From Candidatus Aalborgicola danicus (GTDB taxonomy: Bacteria > Pseudomonadota > Gammaproteobacteria > Burkholderiales > Burkholderiaceae_C), in assembly GCA_016703945.1 (NCBI GenBank), contig JADJBC010000016.1, positions 1-64,000 on the forward strand: 64,000 nucleotides of DNA, given 5' to 3'. Both the position numbers and the translations under genes were made by a program. The notes under the pieces were generated by a model. It was not told the origin of the DNA. It saw only the letters and a program-made list of their open reading frames with translations, and made no database searches. Shown piece by piece: positions 61,606-64,000 of this stretch. Each line of letters starts with the position of its first letter. Within the stretch, counting starts at the first letter, position 1.

Positions 61606-62059
61606 CGCGGGCAGGGCACCCGGCGCCATTGTTTTTGTTGACACCGGCGTGTTGCTGGCGGCCGACGACGCGTTCGATCCTGACCGTCAAGCCCAGGCCC
61701 GCGCCTGGTTGCAGGCGCTTTGGCTGCGCCGGGCAGGGCGGGTCAGCACCCAGGTGTTGAACGACTATTACGTCACCGTCACCCAAACCTTCGCCATGCC
61801 CGCAGGTGATGCGCGGGCCAAGCTGCGACGCTTGCAGCTCTGGCAGCCCTGGCAAATCGACCACCAGACGGTGGAGACCGCCTGGGGTGTGGAAGCCCGT
61901 TTTGGCCTGCGCTACTGGGACGCACTGATCGTGGCATCGGCCGCGCAGTCGGGTGCCAACCATGTGGTGTCGACCACGCTGGCGCACCAGCAGCATATTG
62001 ACGGCGTCACCATCCTCAATCCATTCCTCACCACGCCCGCCGAGTTGGGCTTGGGCTAA
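61598..62059 (+). CDS. PIN-domain toxin (VapC-like)
   Basis: ATG 61598 gives 153 residues. PIN-domain acidic residues are visible: D in AIVFVDTGVLLAADD, the E replaced by N/D in STQVLNDYYVTVTQ, and D in RYWDALIVASAAQSGANHVV followed by STTLAHQQHIDGVTILNPFL. PIN toxins cleave tRNA or rRNA. It lies in the his operon upstream of hisC, same strand. The frame is open further upstream in a shadow of the antitoxin gene, but the overlap start is the natural one. Confidence 0.83.
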   Translation: MVNAGRAPGAIVFVDTGVLLAADDAFDPDRQAQARAWLQALWLRRAGRVSTQVLNDYYVTVTQTFAMPAGDARAKLRRLQLWQPWQIDHQTVETAWGVEARFGLRYWDALIVASAAQSGANHVVSTTLAHQQHIDGVTILNPFLTTPAELGLG

Positions 62060-62135
62060 TCGACAGCCATCGAAAAACCATCAAAAAAACGGACCCCAAA
62101 GCGATAACCGTCCAACCGACAGGAAACTTCTACGC

Positions 62136-63278
62136 ATGACCGCACCAGCCAGCACTGCCCCCCCCGATTTGGATGCCATCATCCAGCGCCGCATCCGCCA
62201 GGACGTGTTATCCATGCACGCCTACGCCATCCAAGACTCGATGGGTATGGTCAAGCTCGACGCCATGGAGAACCCGCACCGCCTGCCCGCAGAATTGCAG
62301 GACGCGCTGGGCAAACGCCTCGGCGCGCTGGCGCTGAACCGCTACCCGGATGGCCGCGTCAACGACCTGCGCCACGCACTGGCTGCTTATGCCCAAATGC
62401 CCGACGGCTGCGACATCATGCTGGGCAACGGCTCGGACGAACTGATTTCGCTCCTTGCCATGGCCTGCGATGTTCCTTGCGACCCGGTGACCGGCAAAAA
62501 GCCGGTGATCCTGGCGCCACTGCCCGGCTTCGTGATGTACGCGATGAGCGCTACCTTGCAGGGGCTGGATTTTGTCGGTGTGACTCTGACCGCCGACTTT
62601 GAGTTGGACGAAGCGGCCATGCTGGCGGCCATCACCCAACACCAGCCCGCCATCGTCTATCTGGCCTACCCCAACAACCCGACGGCCAACCTGTGGAAAG
62701 CCGACGCCATGGCCCGCATCATTGACGCTACCGGCGCGGTGGGGGGGCTGGCAGTGATTGACGAGGCCTACCAGCCATTCTCCAGCCGCACCTACCTGGA
62801 CACCATCCGCGCCCAACCCGAACAACATACCCACGTGCTGCTGATGCGCACCCTGAGCAAGTTCGGCCTGGCGGGCGTACGCCTGGGTTACATGATGGGA
62901 CCCAAGGCCCTGATCGCCCAGATCGACAAGGTGCGCCCGCCCTACAACATCAGCGTGCTGAACTACGAATGTGCGTTGTTTGCGCTGGAACATGCGGATG
63001 TGTTTGCCGCACAAGCCACCGAATTGCGCGCCCAGCGCACCCGCTTACTCGCTGCCTTGCGTGCCATGCCGGGCGTGAAAGCCTGGGACAGCGACGCCAA
63101 CATGATTCTGGTGCGTGTGCCCGACGCGCAAAAAGCCTTTGACGGGTTGAAGGCGCGCGGCGTGCTGGTCAAGAACGTTTCTAAAATGCACCCATTGCTG
63201 GCCCAATGTTTGCGTCTCACCGTCGGCACGGCTGACGAGAATACCCGCCTGTTGGCCGCCCTTTTGGAATCTCTATGA
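62136..63278 (+). CDS. hisC: Histidinol-phosphate aminotransferase
   Basis: The start at ATG 62136 (MTAPASTAPPDLDAIIQRRI) has AGGAAA 12 nt upstream. 380 residues, PLP-dependent class I fold: KLDAMENPHRLPAEL, LGNGSDELISLLAMA, YLAYPNNPTANLW, VIDEAYQPFSS and the PLP lysine in RTLSKFGLAGVRLGYMMG. It overlaps hisB by four bases (ATGA). Confidence 0.96.
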   Translation: MTAPASTAPPDLDAIIQRRIRQDVLSMHAYAIQDSMGMVKLDAMENPHRLPAELQDALGKRLGALALNRYPDGRVNDLRHALAAYAQMPDGCDIMLGNGSDELISLLAMACDVPCDPVTGKKPVILAPLPGFVMYAMSATLQGLDFVGVTLTADFELDEAAMLAAITQHQPAIVYLAYPNNPTANLWKADAMARIIDATGAVGGLAVIDEAYQPFSSRTYLDTIRAQPEQHTHVLLMRTLSKFGLAGVRLGYMMGPKALIAQIDKVRPPYNISVLNYECALFALEHADVFAAQATELRAQRTRLLAALRAMPGVKAWDSDANMILVRVPDAQKAFDGLKARGVLVKNVSKMHPLLAQCLRLTVGTADENTRLLAALLESL

Positions 63279-63901
63279 ACTCGCTGATTGAAATCCCCCA
63301 AACGGGAACCCCAGACCGCATTGCCGAGGTCACCCGCAACACCGCCGAGACCCGTATCCGTGTCAAGGTCAACCTAGACGGCACGGGCCAGGCGCGGCTC
63401 TCCACCGGCATCGGTTTCTTCGACCACATGCTGGACCAGATTGCCCGCCACGGTTTGATTGACCTGGACATCGAGGCCGATGGTGATTTGCATATCGACG
63501 GTCATCACACGGTCGAAGACGTGGGCATCACGCTGGGCCAGGCCTTTCACCAGGCCGTGGGCGACAAAAAAGGCATCCGCCGCTACGGCCACGCCTATGT
63601 GCCGCTGGACGAAGCCTTGAGCCGCGTCGTCATCGATTTTTCCGGCCGCCCGGGTCTGGTCATGGATGTGCCGTTCAAGAGCGGCATGATCGGCTCCTTC
63701 GACACCCAACTGACGCACGAGTTCTTCCAGGGCTTTGTCAACCATGCTTTGGTGACCCTGCACATCGACAATCTCAAGGGCGAAAACGCCCACCACCAGG
63801 CTGAAACCGTGTTCAAGGCCTTTGCCCGCGCACTGCGCGCCGCGCTGGAACGCGACCCGCGGGCAGCAGGTATCATCCCGTCGACCAAGGGTTCGCTCTA
63901 G
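63275..63901 (+). CDS. hisB: Imidazoleglycerol-phosphate dehydratase
   Basis: This 208-residue monofunctional HisB has GIGFFDHMLDQIARHGLIDL, DLHIDGHHTVEDVGITLGQA and the second metal site ENAHHQAETVFKAFARAL. It catalyses dehydration of imidazole glycerol phosphate with manganese. It overlaps hisC and is followed after 65 bp by hisH, the gap being filled by a dispersed element. Confidence 0.96.
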   Translation: MNSLIEIPQTGTPDRIAEVTRNTAETRIRVKVNLDGTGQARLSTGIGFFDHMLDQIARHGLIDLDIEADGDLHIDGHHTVEDVGITLGQAFHQAVGDKKGIRRYGHAYVPLDEALSRVVIDFSGRPGLVMDVPFKSGMIGSFDTQLTHEFFQGFVNHALVTLHIDNLKGENAHHQAETVFKAFARALRAALERDPRAAGIIPSTKGSL

Positions 63902-63923
63902 TTTTGTAAGGTAAATAGGGCTG

Positions 63924-63966
63924 CAGCCCTCGTAGAAGCTGCGCAGGCAGCTACTGAAAAGATAGC
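63924..63966 (+). repeat. Dispersed 43-bp element abutting the hisH start
   Basis: GCAGCCCTCG box, 17 nt, GCTAC (63950-63954), 7 nt, ATAGC (63962-63966). The hisH ATG follows with no gap, so the element supplies the hisH leader. Confidence 0.8.
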
Positions 63967-64000
63967 ATGAAGAAAAAAGTTGCGGTGGTGGATTACGGCA
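63967..64000 (+). CDS. hisH: Imidazole glycerol phosphate synthase subunit HisH, start only
   Basis: The last 34 bases encode MKKKVAVVDYG, the usual start of the HisH glutamine amidotransferase. The gene runs out of the window. Confidence 0.8.
   Translation, partial: MKKKVAVVDYG

Noticed and set aside
2682..63966. CRISPR array as explanation of the recurring short repeat
   Set aside because: Copies are kilobases apart, in both orientations and partly degenerate. There is no regular spacer array and no cas gene.

Overview
The window looks like a chromosomal segment of a betaproteobacterium of the order Burkholderiales, most likely family Comamonadaceae (Rhodoferax or Polaromonas-like). The reasons are the high G+C coding bias and several Burkholderiales gene orders: ponA divergent from pilMNOPQ followed by aroK-aroB-dgt-gltB-gltD; mlaFEDACB followed by an ABC-2 exporter, ibaG and murA; then hisG-hisD-hisC-hisB-hisH. 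This assignment is inference from gene content; there is no rRNA or tRNA in the window to test it.

Layout. Bases 1-9200 are a worn accessory region: a broken YCII gene, a broken acyltransferase-3 gene, a broken membrane-LytTR regulator, a frameshifted SbtA-type bicarbonate transporter, intact zinc-ribbon, Bax-inhibitor-1 and HPF-like genes, a broken NhaR-like LysR regulator, a MarR/membrane-protein pair with twin operators, and a gene with an in-frame stop. Bases 9219-17500 hold an LRR/zinc-ribbon protein, an IS91-family relic, BrnT/BrnA and DUF433/PIN-like toxin-antitoxin pairs, an XRE regulator, a HEPN-like relic and a duplicated 115-bp segment. This part ends in an unusual three-gene cassette built around a 950-residue M50 (site-2-protease type) membrane protein.

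Bases 17554-30490 are mostly core: a TerC/Alx protein; a minus-strand run metK - glycosyltransferase 9 - gtrA - ArnT-like (lipid or cell-surface glycan modification); lpxL-type acyltransferase; engB; cytochrome c4; lptM-lysA divergent from cyaY; and ponA. Bases 30757-44668 carry the type IV pilus assembly genes pilMNOPQ, a broken Ig-like lipoprotein gene, aroK, aroB, dgt, three small conserved genes with ATGA overlaps, and a REP-associated (RAYT) transposase. Bases 44845-64000 carry gltBD, the Mla phospholipid-transport operon, an ABC-2 exporter with a one-base frameshift, ibaG, murA, and the his operon. The his operon is interrupted by a small secreted protein and a VapBC-like toxin-antitoxin pair.

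The most striking non-gene signal is a 43-bp dispersed element with fixed geometry: a box close to TAGCCCTCG, then exactly 17 nt, then GCTAT, exactly 7 nt, then ATAGC. I find 12 clear copies and one degenerate one. Two lie inside coding sequence (the ArnT-like gene and the DUF1415 gene), and one directly abuts the hisH start codon. A second theme is gene decay. Frameshifts or stops affect at least nine mostly accessory genes, while long core genes such as gltB (1576 codons) are intact. A poly-G stretch before hisG warns that some errors could be technical.
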